Shown in pieces: positions 53,069-64,000 of a DNA stretch of 64,000 nt. Every line of letters starts with the position of its first letter. Within the stretch, counting starts at the first letter, position 1. The notes below the pieces were generated by a model, which did no database searches, had not been told where the DNA came from, and saw only the letters and a list, made by a program, of their open reading frames with translations. The position numbers were made by a program, and so were the translations under genes. The stretch lies in the NCBI RefSeq assembly GCF_000182925.2, contig NC_026502.1:2480001-2544000 (forward strand), read 5' to 3'. Source of the DNA: Neurospora crassa OR74A. Taxonomy: Eukaryota; Ascomycota; Sordariomycetes; Sordariales; Sordariaceae.

Positions 53069-55014
53069 TCAATCAATCCGAATCCTACGTCCACCCTGAG
53101 CCACCGGCCCAATCTCTCCAAGCCTCGACATCACAACACTCGGCTCTCGTTCCGTTGATGCCATGCTAGCCAATGCAAAAGAATCAGTGTTGTGTGCAAA
53201 GTAAAAGTAGTACCCCGTCCGATCTTTCTTGACAGTCATGACTCCGATTGCACCCGCCGACGGTTGGTTCTTGACGCCCGGATGGCCCATGAAATCGTCC
53301 AGGATGAAGGCCTCTAGCAGCGCATGCTCATCTAGCTCCGATATGCTGTGTCCTCCAAAGCCGCGGCGGCTGCTTTCAAACAGACGCTCTGCACATTTTG
53401 CTGAGGCGATCGAGGTAGCCATGTGCTCACCTGTACCACTGGTGACGGCGGCTACCGATGTGCCTGTGTGGTCGTCAGAATCCTCAGGGATCACGGCCGT
53501 TCCGATTCCGACGAGAGCAGCAGGACCGATGCGACCGCGGTGCTTTATGCCGATGCCGCCGGAAGAGGAACCTGCGGCGATGCGCCCCTTTAGGTCTATG
53601 GCAATTGCGCCGACGGTGTCGGTTATCAGATCTTCGTCCTCCTTTTGCTTCGGTGCATTCGAAAACATCGGGTCGCTGATCTGGGCGGGCGAAAGTGAGT
53701 GTTCCTCCGATTGGTTCTCCATGGTGTTCAGACTCTGGTTGTGGTCTTCCTTTACGCTCACAAACCCATCATGAGTTGACAATGACGGAGATCGTCTCGG
53801 GGTTTCCCCAGTAGCCGGGAAATAGCCAATATCTTCACTGTGACTGTGACGTACCACTGCCCTCTTCATGGCGGCTGGGCTTCCAGTACTGGCGCGTGAC
53901 TGAAAAGCACCTGACACGTAATTCATGGCAGCTCGATCGACTGGCTTGCTTCCGTTGGTGAGACTTCTCTGAGGTGGGCGAGGTATGGCTGAAGGGACAC
54001 TTCCAAGTGATCCATTTTCACCCAGTAAAGGGGACCCTCTACCATATGGTGAGTCGGGTTGGCCTTCGTTCCATATCCCAGTCAAAATCGCACTCGAGTG
54101 GTCCCGTCGCAAAGTCGACGCGTTTAGCGTTTCCGCCGCTTTTTCGTAGTCACTCGGTGTCGGCGACGGGCGATGTGTCTCTAGGTTTCTCAGAGACACT
54201 TGTGAGATGTGAGAGGAGTTACTACTTTGAGTAATCTGTCTTGCTTCCGCCTTTTTCAAGTCCTCTTTCCAGCGGAGAAAACGATCCTTTGCGTTCTTGG
54301 AAATGAGGTATTCGTTTGGTACGGTAGCCATCCCGTGTTCTTCGGCAAAGTCCCTAGCTCCGAGGCCCACGAGAATATTCGGCGGTACTCTTCGGAGGGA
54401 AAGAGGCTGACTACTTTTGTCCAGAATTAACTTGGCAAGCGAGATGGGGTTTTTGATGCCTGCATATGTCAACGAGTGTCAGCATGTCGTTTCTGGCCGC
54501 TCATATGTGGCACTGTCGGTTTGGGCGTACCCGAAACAGCGCCACAAGCACCACTCCTCCCCAGATGGTCGACTACAGTTGCGTCACATTCGACAACTCC
54601 ATCCATGTTGAGATTACTTCCGAAGCCGGCATTCGTAATCTCTTTGTCCTCCAAACACCTGATAGCAGCTTCGACAGCCTCGGGGGCAGAAGCACCGGCT
54701 TTCAGAAACCTCATGGCGACACGGGAGGCTCTAGTTACAACCGCATCAGCAAGGGATCACCTGATGACTCTTGACTCAACTTACTCGCTGCATGCTTCCA
54801 AGTGAACCTTTTCATTCGTAATGCTATGGTACCCTGCACCTGCGTGGACAAAGATTGCCGCAACTGGCTTCGTCGTACGCTTCCATATCCTTTCGACACC
54901 ACCGTCCAATCCGTATTCATGATCACCAGACCAGTTTGACTCTGAGGAGCTGTCCGACATGTCCATATCTGATTCAGGTGACCCATGGCCGGGCTCGGCA
55001 TTTTTGCTGCTCAT
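53069..55014 (-). CDS. Taspase-1-like threonine protease (asparaginase-2 family Ntn hydrolase)
   Basis: Autocatalytically processed Ntn hydrolase. Exons 55014-54785, 54730-54531 and 54459-53069 give 606 residues starting MSSKNAEPGHG. Family blocks are FVHAGAGYHS, TNAGFGSNLNMDG, VECDATVVD, GAVSGIKNP and ILVGLGARDFAEEHG. The predicted catalytic nucleophile is Thr425 in LITDTVGAIAID, followed by SSGGIGIKHRGRIGPAAL and TSGTGEHM. The match to human Taspase-1 (DTVGAVVVD, SSGGLALKHPGR) is closer than to plain asparaginases. An insert of roughly 200 low-complexity residues lies between the alpha part and the cleavage site, so Thr is far later than in the human enzyme (Thr234). Introns are 54 and 71 nt. 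The start Met could be earlier if a 5' exon exists. Confidence 0.88.
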
Positions 55015-56218
55015 CGTGGGCGCAGCTGTGATAGAACGACTCGAGGAGATAGTCGAAGCAGCGTGTGATCTGGCGAGGTCGAGTTGTCTGGTAATCGAGC
55101 ATGTGTCTTTCAAGCGAGTCTGTATTCTGAGGGCACATAGAGTCCTTAGTTTTGGTGTGTCATGGGTGACTTTTGTGCCTTGGGACAAAGATGGGCGAAA
55201 AGACTTATCGAGGCAAGGGCGAAGAGTTGGAGAAGATCGGAACGGGTGGATGAGATGAAAAGGGTGGTCGGACTTGGTGTCCCTCGTAAAAGCAACCTGC
55301 TAAAACAATGAATGGGAATAATGCTCGGTAGTGATAATGTCTTGAGGGGTATTTGAGATTGGAGCGATGCCCAATGAGCTAGATGATGCACTCAGGGTGG
55401 CCCGAGGGGTGAAGAGTCCCTTTGGATACAGTAGGTGGGCGGGATGAAGATGTGTGAAGGCAAAGGTGGCAAAATACAGAATACGACAGAGAGAGAGAGA
55501 CGGAGAGAGAGACGAAACGGAATGTGGACACTGGACAGGTTGATGATTCGTTGTGATAAGTGAGAAGCTGTGAGTGTGTGTAGCTTCTCCGCAAAGTGGA
55601 CTTGCTTCGAGAGGATGAAGCTGAAATGAATCCGACAGAAATGGCAGGTGTGAGGGAATCTGGCTGGAGGTGATTTTCCATTCAGTATCTCCTTCCTTCT
55701 TAGAAGGACACATCCTGTCTGGCTGGCCTTGTCGCTACAGTTTTGATACCGATCGGCCCCACTTTTTCCTAGCCATCATCGTCCGGGCCCGGGCCGTGTG
55801 CTTCAAACTCCGATGCTTGGGACCGGGGCATCGGTTAGGTTTCGGGGGGCTCGGATGGCGCGCAGGTGGCAGCGAGGTGTTTGGTTCCGTCATCTCCAGT
55901 TATGGCGTAGGTCCCGTCGCTGGAAATGCACAACTGACTAAATGGACCGCCGTACCATACGGGGACCTCGCGGTCTTGGCGCACAGCCGCACAGGTACCT
56001 CCACAGTACCACGCAGCGCTGTCAGCCAGACGAGTAAGGAGAGCTAGCTCGGCCAGGCACGTACAATCTTGGACATCAACCTCCATTTCCCGCCTGGCCT
56101 ATCCACTACCCATCCACGCTCCCGCCCCGTCACTTCATCCATCACCAACTAACAACAGCCGTTGCTTTACCAAACCGCAATCATCACGAGCTGCGCGTAG
56201 CAGCACACCACCGCAACA
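55015..56218. promoter_or_regulatory. Divergent promoter spacer, Taspase-like gene / arp3
   Basis: 1.2 kb between divergent genes. Contains a GA-rich tract at 55487-55512 and a pyrimidine-rich arp3 leader near 56100-56160. The minus-strand frame to 55188 has no ATG before 55014. No gene seen. Confidence 0.4.
55487..55512. repeat. (GA)n-rich microsatellite
   Basis: Nearly pure GA repeat with one CG interruption, in the divergent promoter between the Taspase-like gene and arp3. Confidence 0.85.
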
Positions 56219-57912
56219 ATGGCCAACACAACCCCCGCCGTTGTCATGGACAAGTACGTGCATCCAAGTGTCCCGTCTCCACCCCGCCCGCTCCTTAACA
56301 GCTCCGGGGCCGTCATCGCTAACATCCCCTAACCAGCGGCACGGGGTTCTCCAAGCTAGGTTCGCGACTCCGACACCCCAAGATATCCAATGACCACCGA
56401 TTGACCAAGCTCTTCGTCGTCTGCAGGTTTCGCCGGCAATGATTCCCCCTCGTTCGTATTCCCGACGGCCATCGCGACCAAAAGCCCCTCGGCAGGCACC
56501 GGCGGCTCGGGCTCTGGCCGCCCCGCCGTAGCCAACAAGCCATCCTTCCTCACCGGCGGCGCGGGTCCAGGTGGCCATCTCTCAGCAAAGCGCGGAACCG
56601 AAGACCTCGACTACTTTATCGGCGACGAGGCCGTAGCGGCCGCCAATGGACCTGGTACGTTGGTCTACACCGCCTCAACGGAAATGGGTGCTGACGGTGT
56701 TAGGCTACGGGTTGCACTATCCCATCAGACACGGACAGATCGAGAACTGGGTGCGTTCAGGCTGCTAGATGGCATGTCACAAATGCCTAGAGCTAACTGG
56801 AGCTTAGGATCACATGGAAAGGTTCTGGTCCAACTCCATCTTCAAGTATCTGAGAGTAGAGCCTGAGGACCACCACTTCCTCCTCACTGAGCCCGTAAGA
56901 CTACACTTTCCAAGCCACATCAGTACTACGTCTGCAGCACTGACACGTCGATTCAGCCTCTCAACCCTCCCGAGAACCGCGAAAACACCGCCGAGATCTT
57001 CTTCGAATCCTTCAACTGCGCCGGTCTCTACATTGCCGTCCAGGCCGTTCTGGCCCTTGCGGCTTCCTGGACATCATCCAAGGTCCAGGACAGATCCTTG
57101 ACCGGTACTGTCATTGATTCGGGTGATGGTGTGACACACGTTATCCCGGTCGCCGAAGGTTACGTTATCGGCTCGTCCATCAAGTCGATCCCTATTGCCG
57201 GTCGCGATATCACCTACTTTGTCCAGTCGCTTCTCCGTGACCGCGGCGAGCCCGATTCGTCCCTCAAGACGGCCCAGGAGATCAAGGAGGAGTACTGCTA
57301 CGTCTGTCCGGATATTGTCAAGGAGTTTGCCAAGTACGACCGCGATCGCAGCCGATTCCTGAAGCACACCATTACCCAGCCCGGTGGCCGCCAAGTTACG
57401 GTTGATGTTGGCTACGAGCGTTTCATGGCGCCCGAAATCTTCTTCAACCCCGAGATTTACTCGTCCGATTTCCTTACGCCCCTGCCCGTGGTTGTTGATG
57501 GTGTCATTCAGTCTTCGCCCATCGATGTCCGTCGTGGTCTCTACAAGAACATTGTTCTTTCGGGTGGCAGCACGCTCTACAAGGACTTTGGTCGCAGGCT
57601 ACAGCGCGATATCAAGCAGCTTGTCGATACGCGAATCAAGGCCAGCGAGGTGCGCAGCGGTGGAGCAAAGAGCGGTGGTCTTGATGTCCAGGTTATCACC
57701 CACAAAAGGCAACGGCACGGCCCGTGGTTTGGTGGTAGCTTGCTCGGTCAGACGCCCGAGTTCCGGTCGTACTGCCACACCAAGGCAGAGGTATGTTTCT
57801 TTACCCTTTTACCATTGGCAGTCTGGTTGCTGACGGATCTTTACAGTACCAAGAATATGGACCCAGCATCGTGCGCAGGTTCGCTCTGCTCGGAGGACCT
57901 GGTGGATCTTAA
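56219..57912 (+). CDS. arp3: Actin-related protein 3 (Arp2/3 complex)
   Basis: Core subunit of the Arp2/3 complex that nucleates branched actin filaments at cortical patches and endocytic sites. Seven exons: 56219-56253, 56337-56359, 56427-56654, 56704-56750, 56808-56894, 56957-57790 and 57847-57912, 439 residues (normal for fungal Arp3). The actin-fold phosphate loops are present: [16 protein letters not shown] and [15 protein letters not shown], plus [15 protein letters not shown]. Exon 2 is only 23 nt and encodes GTGFSKL. The Arp3-specific insert around [18 protein letters not shown] and the end [20 protein letters not shown] support Arp3 rather than actin or Arp2. A Gly/Ser-rich insert follows TAIATKS. 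Intron 2 has a GTTCGC donor. Confidence 0.96.
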
Positions 57913-58900
57913 GCGTAGTTATTTGTGTACAGGAGCGAGTCCGCATCTTATTTGGCAGGCAGCGGGCGCCGATGCTTATATAATGGCGATGAATAGAAAA
58001 GAGGAACTACTTAATGCTAGTGAAGTTGGGTCAGCGTAGACGGCCAATGTGTCTGTTGTTGTGTTGATGTTTAGGAATCCGTTGCGCAGAGCAACGGTCC
58101 CCTTAAAAGGGGGGCTTAATGGTACCGATCGGCTGGTTCCGGAGGCGGCGTGCCAAGCCATTGACGGCATTCACTGTAACTCTCGGTAAGCAAGGATGTG
58201 TCAGCACCACGACCACCGGTTCGCGCCGGGTGGCCTGATATGGCCCGACAGTTCTGGAACTGGCCGAACTCCCATCGGGCAAGCTAACCGATAGCTTCGC
58301 ATCAGTTTCACAACTTGCTGATTTTTCTCTTCATTTTTTCAATGTTGTTCCTATTCTCAGCCCATTGATTAGATTCTAATCAGGACTGGGCTCGATTGTC
58401 ATGTTGAAAGATGTTGCCTGACATGCTCGGACGTCACCTCACAGTAAACCGACCGTGTTCCCAGAGAGCATTCACAGTTTGGAGGGTTCAGTGATCAGAT
58501 TGCTTACTTTGCGCCGGGCAAGGAGCAAAAGGTTATGCAACTTTCTGCATGCCTTCATAGAGGTCGGTACCATAGGTATGGGTAGGTAGGGTAGGTAGTA
58601 CGACAAGAATGCGGGGAAGAAGCTTCGTCGCTGAAACCAGGGGTTCCAGACCGTCCTTTGGTGGCTTACAAGCCAAGCCTCCTCGTCACCTGCACCGGCT
58701 AAGTTTGCTGTTTTGAGGCTTCTTCGCTCGAGCGGAAGTTGACTTTTATTTTTTCCTTTTGTTTTCCTTCGTGTTTGCTGGAAACGATAATTGATCCATA
58801 CTATTTCCATCAGCCTCCGTTTCAGCTTTACCACCAACCCAACCAGCGTTGACAAAGGCGCGGGGAAAGGGTGAGCCACGACGTCCACGAGATCTTCGAC

Positions 58901-58934
58901 GAGGAGGTGGAGGAGGAGGAGAAGGAGGAGGAGT
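58901..58934. repeat. GGA-rich purine tract
   Basis: Imperfect GGA/GAG tandem repeat of about 34 bp in the arp3-adh spacer. Confidence 0.8.
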
Positions 58935-60330
58935 GGTTGGCACAGGTTTCAATGTGTAGCGTATGTAGTGGTGGGTTCGAGACAGTGGCTTCCACTTCGG
59001 TGGAGCGGAAAGTCGTTTATGTATAGGTACGCAGTACACTACACCACACTAGAAAGTGTGGGGGTGGAACATGACGGCGGGGTCTCGGATCGGACCCGCG
59101 CGCTGTCAACGACTTTAGTTAGTTTAGGCAAACACCGTATCCAAGACTGTACTCGGATCCAAGGTGCCGACCACCGGGTGTTTGGTTCTGCGACAAACAG
59201 TGAGGTTGATGAGAAAGTTCCCACAAAAATAAGCAGGGACGGTGAGATTTCGGCCGCTCCATAATGACTGGCAAAAGCGTCTCATAAACCACGAGATGGG
59301 ACCAGAACCTCAGGTGCTTCACGGCATTGTTGACATGATGAGCGGGAAAAGGGCCGTTTCCATGTGGCGCCTCACGAGAACAACCTAACGATGGTCCGGG
59401 CGACACTAGCCGGGCTCCGCTGAGGCTGGATAGGGCGGGCTGTCCCCCAACGGGCACCCCCGCTGTCATCACTCGACTCAGCGCTCCCGCCAGTTCCACA
59501 CTCACTGAAGCTAACATAGGTCTCATCCCAGCCTCCATCTCTTCAGTTACATCACTCGTGCCCAAGTTGGGACGATCGCGCTCGACATGCGCCAAGAGCC
59601 CACGATTTCCCCCAGTCCTCCTTTTAGCTTTCTCCTCTTTTGCACATCAACACCGGGGGACCTTCACTATGCTAATAGCTTAGTGCATGATCAGCTTCAT
59701 CTAACAAGAGCTCGTGACCTTGTTTGCTTCCAACTGTTGGCGTCCGAGTGCCAGCTCCCCCGCATTTTGTATGTACAGTTGACAGAAGCGGAGATCTCCC
59801 CTCTTGGCTTCTCAATTTCTCTCTAAACCTTCGGAAACCTTGAACCGGCCGATGCAGCAACTCCATTGAAGCTTCCCTTGGATCAATCAAGCTGCTGACG
59901 GGGACTGGATGGGGGGGCTTGAGAGGGGTATCCACCGGGCTGATGGAAAAGGGCAGACAATGGGCGATTGGCCAGTGGGAGCTCCCCGTACCGTCACATC
60001 CTCTACGTCCCGCCTCGCCCATCGACATCATACGTTTTCTCTCGTCCATCTACACACACCAAGACTCTAACCCTCCAGTTGAGGGTCTCGGCCCCTGCCT
60101 CGCCAGACGTCCGACTTGTCTTCCCACCGAGCCACCACTAGCCTCGCCGGGTCTGTAGAGACGTGCAGATCTCGGCCTCCCTTCCTCCTGTGGTCATCAT
60201 GCCTTTGCAGTCTCGTGTTTTCTTTGGTTCGCTGTCCACCATGACGCCTGCCTGCCTTGCTTGGGTCATCCATTCCCTCCCCCTCTTTGCCAACGGTTGC
60301 CGATCGGTCGGACCTGTTGCTATCCCCTGA

Positions 60331-60366
60331 CCGGGGAAGGGCGATGGGGGACGGAAAGAGTATAAG
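60331..60366 (+). promoter_or_regulatory. Alcohol dehydrogenase core promoter: CreA-type site and TATA box
   Basis: CCGGGG at 60331-60336 fits the SYGGRG consensus of the carbon-catabolite repressor CreA/CRE-1. TATAAG at 60361-60366 is a good TATA box about 160 bp before the ATG, followed by a CT-rich start region. Repression by glucose or related control is inferred from the motif only. Confidence 0.5.
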
Positions 60367-60521
60367 AGGTCATGGCTGCCGCAGCTCTTCTCGGGCTTAC
60401 ATCACTTGTTGTACCTCATAGACTTCCATCATATACACAGAGCTTCCTCAGTCTCTTATAGAAAGAGACTATTGTCTTCAGTTTACTTCCATCAACTTCA
60501 CTACACCAACACACCTTCACA

Positions 60522-61650
60522 ATGCCTCAGTTCGAGATTCCAGAACAGCAATGGGCCCAGGTGGTCGAGAAGAAGGGCGGTCGTAAGTCCAACACCCCTT
60601 TGTCCTTACTAGTGGCACCTGTGACCCGTATTCTGACTTTCCTTTTCAGCCGTCGTCTTCAAGCAGATCCCCGTTCAGAAGCCCGGCCCCGATGAGGTCC
60701 TTATCAACGTCAAGTACTCTGGCGTCTGCCATACCGATCTCCATGCCATGAAGGGTGACTGGCCCCTCGCTACCAAGATGCCTCTGGTCGGCGGCCACGA
60801 AGGCGCCGGTGTCGTCGTAGCCAAGGGTGAGCTCGTTACTGAGGTTGAGGTTGGCGACCACGCCGGTATCAAGTGGCTCAACGGCTCCTGCCTGGCCTGC
60901 TCATTCTGCATGCAGGCCGACGAGCCTCTGTGCCCTCACGCCCTCCTGTCCGGCTACACTGTCGACGGTTCCTTCCAGCAATACGCTATCGCCAAGGCCG
61001 CCCACGTCGCCAAGATCCCCAAGGGGTGCGACCTCGAGACCACCGCGCCCGTCCTCTGCGCCGGTATCACCGTCTACAAGGGTCTCAAGGAGTCCGGTGT
61101 TCGTCCCGGCCAGTGCGTCGCCATCGTCGGCGCCGGCGGTGGTCTCGGCAGCATGGCCATTCAGTACGCCAACGCCATGGGCCTGCACGCCATCGCCATT
61201 GACGGTGGCGAGGAGAAGGGCAAGAACTGCCGCGAGCTGGGCGCCCAGGCCTACGTCGACTTCACTACTACCAAAGACCTTGTCGCGGACGTCAAGGCTG
61301 CCACCCCCGACGGCCTCGGTCCCCACGCCGTCATCCTTCTCGCCGTGTCCGAGAAGCCGTTCCACCAAGCCGTCGATTACGTCCGTTCCCGCGGAACCAT
61401 CATCTGCATCGGTCTCCCCGCTGGCGCCAAGTTCCAGGCCCCCGTTTTCGACACCGTCATCCGCATGATCACCATCAAGGGCTCGTATGTCGGTAACAGG
61501 CAGGATACCCAGGAGGCCCTTGACTTCTTTGCCCGCGGCTTGATCAAGGTTCCCATCAAGACGGTCGGCCTCAGCAAATTGCAGGAAGTCTACGACTTGA
61601 TGGAGGAGGGCAAGATTGTCGGCAGATATGTCGTCGATACCAGCAAATAG
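60522..61650 (+). CDS. adh-1: Zinc-dependent alcohol dehydrogenase (cytosolic ADH1 type)
   Basis: NAD-dependent, zinc-containing alcohol dehydrogenase for ethanol/acetaldehyde interconversion. Exons 60522-60582 and 60650-61650, 353 residues. Catalytic zinc ligands are Cys47 in VCHTD and His70-Glu71 in GGHEGAGVV. The structural zinc site is Cys101, Cys104, Cys107 and Cys115 ([15 protein letters not shown]). The Rossmann motif [10 protein letters not shown] follows near 185. There is no presequence before [10 protein letters not shown], so it is cytosolic like yeast Adh1 rather than mitochondrial Adh3. Codons are strongly C-ending, the typical pattern of highly expressed genes. The single intron splits codon 21. 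Confidence 0.97.
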
Positions 61651-62061
61651 AGGAAGAGACAGGTTATATGTTACGCGGCGGCGGCGTTGTTTTTTTTATT
61701 TTTTTTTTTCCTGATGAGACGACGAATTTGTCATGAGTATGTATATTCGGCAGGCGCTTGTTGAGATGAGCATGAACGGACTCAAAAAAAGAGAGGGTCG
61801 GTTTGGTGGCAGGTGGTTTGGTGTTGAATGGTTGTGCGAGCTAGTACGAGATATCCTATTTCATAATGTTGAAACTTGTTGAACAAACTTCCTCTCTCAT
61901 TGATTATTTCATTGAATCATTATCATCATCGCTGTTCCTAATGTCTATAGGATCCGATATTTCGTTTCTGAGTATCCAAGGGTAAGTAGGCTCGTCCCTG
62001 ACAATTTTTGTTTGTCATCGGCGAGGTAGGTTCTGTCATCCCTAACCTTTGCGCATCCCAT
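61651..62061. other. Convergent spacer between alcohol dehydrogenase and GGT genes
   Basis: About 410 bp with T-runs at 61690-61710 that probably belong to the adh 3' end. No gene seen. Confidence 0.5.
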
Positions 62062-63905
62062 CTAAACAGCAAACCCACCACTATTGACCTGCCTAGTCTC
62101 ACTCGCCGCCACAAACGTTCCATTCCCAAACCTCATCACAGCCTGCACCGCACTCAGCCCTGGCGCCTGCCAAGTCACATTGTGTCCCCTCCTCTTCAAA
62201 TCATCGTATACATCTTGTCCATACCCTTTCTCAACCAGCAACACCTCAGGCATCAACTGATCGTGCAACCGCGGCGCCGCCACCGCCGCCCGCATCACGC
62301 TTCCCTCACCACCCACCCCCTTGACCTTCAAGTCGGTCGTATTCGGATGGACAGCAAGTCCCTCGAGCACATTAAACGCCACCTGCGTGGTACTGGAAAT
62401 GATCCTGCTTCCTCCGGCAGCTCCCGTGGCGAACCACAAGCTGCCGTTGCTCACATGCTCGACCATCAAGGGACAGATACTCGACAGCGGACGTTTGCCG
62501 GCGCGAATAAAGTTGGAGGGGGAAGGGACGAAGCCAAACGAGTTGTTCTTGTTGGGCTGGCTGAAATCATCCATCTCGTCGTTGAGGATGATGCCCGTGT
62601 CAGGCGTCATCAGGCGACTGCCGAAGAGGAGGTTGATCGTCGTGGTGGACGAGAGGGTTAGACCGGACCGGTCGGCCGTGACAATGTGCGAAGTGCCGTG
62701 GGAAGCGGCGGCGTAGTTCTTTACTGGGTCGTACTCGGAGAGGGGGAGGGTGGAGTTGGGGAGGATTTTGGAAGAGATGAACTTGGCGCTTTGGGGGGAG
62801 AGCATGGCTTCCTGAAAGGAGGTGATGTTGGTGATGAAGGATGGGTCGCCGAGGGATTGGCGGGCGCCGTAGGCGAACTTCATGGCTTCGACGAAGCGGT
62901 GGTTGGTTAGGGGGATGTTGGAGGAGAGGTTGAGGGAGGGAAATTGTTCCATGGTTTTGAGGATGGAGAGGGTTACGGCTCCCGAAGAAGGTGCGTCGGT
63001 GGCGAAGATGCGGAAGGAGTCCCGGTAGGTGATGTTCAGCGCGGGCCTGATGGAGGCCTCGTAGTTGGCGAGGTCGGAGTGGGTGAGGATGCCACCGAGC
63101 GGCTGGAGGAGGGCGATGATGGAGTCGGCAATCGGGCCGGTGTAGAAGGCGTCGGCGCCGAGGAGGGCGATCTTAAGGAGCGTCTTGGCGTACCGTTTCC
63201 GCGTAATGGTGTCGCCGAGCCCGAGAAGGGTGCCGTTGGGAGCGAAATCTTGGGCCCAGACGGGGTCACGGGTCAGAAAGTCGTCCGACGCCGAGGCGCT
63301 GGCCATGTACCGGACCAGATCCTCCGTTACCTTGAAGCCGTCGTGGGCGATCTTAACCGAGGGCATCACAAGGTCGTGCCATGGCAGACGGCCGTACTTG
63401 CTGTGCACGTACTCGAGACCGCGCAGCTCGCTGGGGATGGCGACGGAGCGGGCGCCGAGCACGCTGGCGTTCGGGTCGTCGTTATACATGTCTTGGGTGG
63501 CGGCGGCGGGCGCGGTCTCGCGGTAGTCGACCGTGTGGTAGTTGCCGTCCGGGTCGCGCACCAGCATGAAGCCGCCGCCGCCGATGCCAGAGTGGTACAT
63601 GCCGATGGTGCCAACGCAGAGGGTGGTGGCTACCATGGCGTCGGCGGCGGAACCACCCTTGCGGAGGGCGTCAATGCCAATCTGGGAACATATCGCGCTC
63701 TCACTGGCCACGGCTCCCCGGTGACCTTCGGAAGAGATGTTTTGGATCACCCTCTGGTACTTGAACTCCAGCGGAACAGCGATGACTACGGAGCCGAGCT
63801 GGCCCAGCACGGCTAGGCCGCATAACAATGGTGATAGGTGAACTGTGCTTTCGTGTTAGTGACGAGCTTGAGACGTGAATGTCTGAAGGAAGTGAACTTG
63901 CGCAT
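62062..63905 (-). CDS. Gamma-glutamyltransferase (secretory-pathway GGT)
   Basis: Ntn-hydrolase that removes the gamma-glutamyl group from glutathione and conjugates; made as a proenzyme cleaved before a catalytic Thr. Exons are 63905-63902 (4 nt) and 63842-62062, 594 residues. The main frame has no usable ATG upstream of the domain. Joining ATGC through a 59-nt GC-AG intron (GCAAGT donor, CACTAAC branch site, GCACAG acceptor) gives MLHLSPLLCGLAVLGQLGSV, a clear signal peptide. Family motifs: GGSAADAMVATTLCVG, GIGGGGFMLV, then the cleavage site HGTSHIVTADRSG with Thr385, and FGSRLMTPDTGIILNDEMDDF. Several N-x-S/T sites fit secretion. Location could be vacuolar or extracellular. Confidence 0.9.
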
Positions 63906-64000
63906 GATTGGCCCCCGTCAACCCGTCAACATGTCAGATGAAGCAACGCGATCTGAAGCCAAGTTGTCGGACCTCCTGAGTTGTGCTGGAGGGGGTGTTG
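63906..64000 (-). promoter_or_regulatory. Start of the GGT upstream region (cut by the window end)
   Basis: Only 95 bp upstream of the GGT start are visible; nothing distinctive can be said. Confidence 0.3.

Larger units (their letters stand above)
57913..60521. other. Long spacer between arp3 and alcohol dehydrogenase
   Basis: 2.6 kb with the arp3 3' UTR and the adh promoter. Contains a GGTAGG-type motif series at about 58571-58600 and a GA/GGA-rich tract at 58901-58934. The minus frame 58472-58888 and plus frame 59587-59826 have no recognisable features. I see no gene or tRNA. Confidence 0.45.

Noticed and set aside
1-64000. Transposons, RIP-mutated repeats, biosynthetic cluster or CRISPR
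   Set aside because: No transposase, reverse transcriptase, terminal repeats, strongly AT-rich mutated blocks, clustered backbone enzymes or spaced repeats were seen. The genes are unrelated housekeeping functions.

Overview
The window is nuclear DNA from a filamentous ascomycete, almost certainly a Neurospora- or Sordaria-type fungus (Sordariales). Genes carry short introns (mostly 50-110 nt) with RCTRAC-type branch sites, the spacers are long and regulatory-looking, and the reconstructed 744-residue complex I 78 kDa subunit agrees in length and sequence with the Neurospora protein as I remember it. No database search was possible, so the genus is an inference. I see no transposon, virus-like element, CRISPR array, rRNA or convincing tRNA. 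The window looks like ordinary euchromatin.

Layout. 1-771: 3' end of an unrecognised coiled-coil gene (+). 1451-2375: ribosomal protein L15 (+). 3983-8165: Puf4-type Pumilio protein (-). 11461-14928: RNA polymerase III second-largest subunit (+). 15815-17347: Rad57-type recombination ATPase (-). 18876-20477: single-pass cell-surface, sensor-like protein (+). 21309-24911: GH63-family glucosidase-like protein (-). 27657-29628: mitochondrial PP2C phosphatase (-). 30707-31781: KPWE-motif, PEX39-like protein (+). 33142-35844: NUO78 of complex I (-). 36668-37357: unrecognised 229-residue protein (-). 38148-39225: Atg37/ACBD5-type acyl-CoA-binding membrane protein (-). 40433-41491: RNase III of Rnt1/Pac1 type (-). 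41958-42467: mitoribosomal protein mS33/Rsm27 (+). 44294-47296: second PUF protein (+). 48212-49266: aldo-keto reductase (-). 50467-52521: SelO/Fmp40 pseudokinase AMPylase (+). 53069-55014: Taspase-like threonine protease (-). 56219-57912: Arp3 (+). 60522-61650: cytosolic alcohol dehydrogenase (+). 62062-63905: gamma-glutamyltransferase (-).

These are independent housekeeping or regulatory genes, not a cluster. Themes recur: mitochondria (NUO78, mS33, SelO, PP2C), RNA metabolism (two PUF proteins, RNase III, Pol III, L15) and peroxisomes (KPWE protein, Atg37-like). Several pairs are divergent and share a promoter spacer (RNase III/mS33, PP2C/KPWE, AKR/SelO, Taspase/Arp3, Rad57/sensor, Puf4/Rpc2).

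Exon structures were worked out by hand from splice signals, reading phase and family conservation. The most unusual results concern gene structure: a predicted 3-nt coding microexon in the GH63 gene, two GC-AG introns (one after a 4-nt first coding exon), 24-nt and 15-nt microexons in nuo78, 23-nt and 16-nt coding exons in arp3 and the atg37-like gene, and a repeated non-consensus GTTCGT 5' splice site in three genes.
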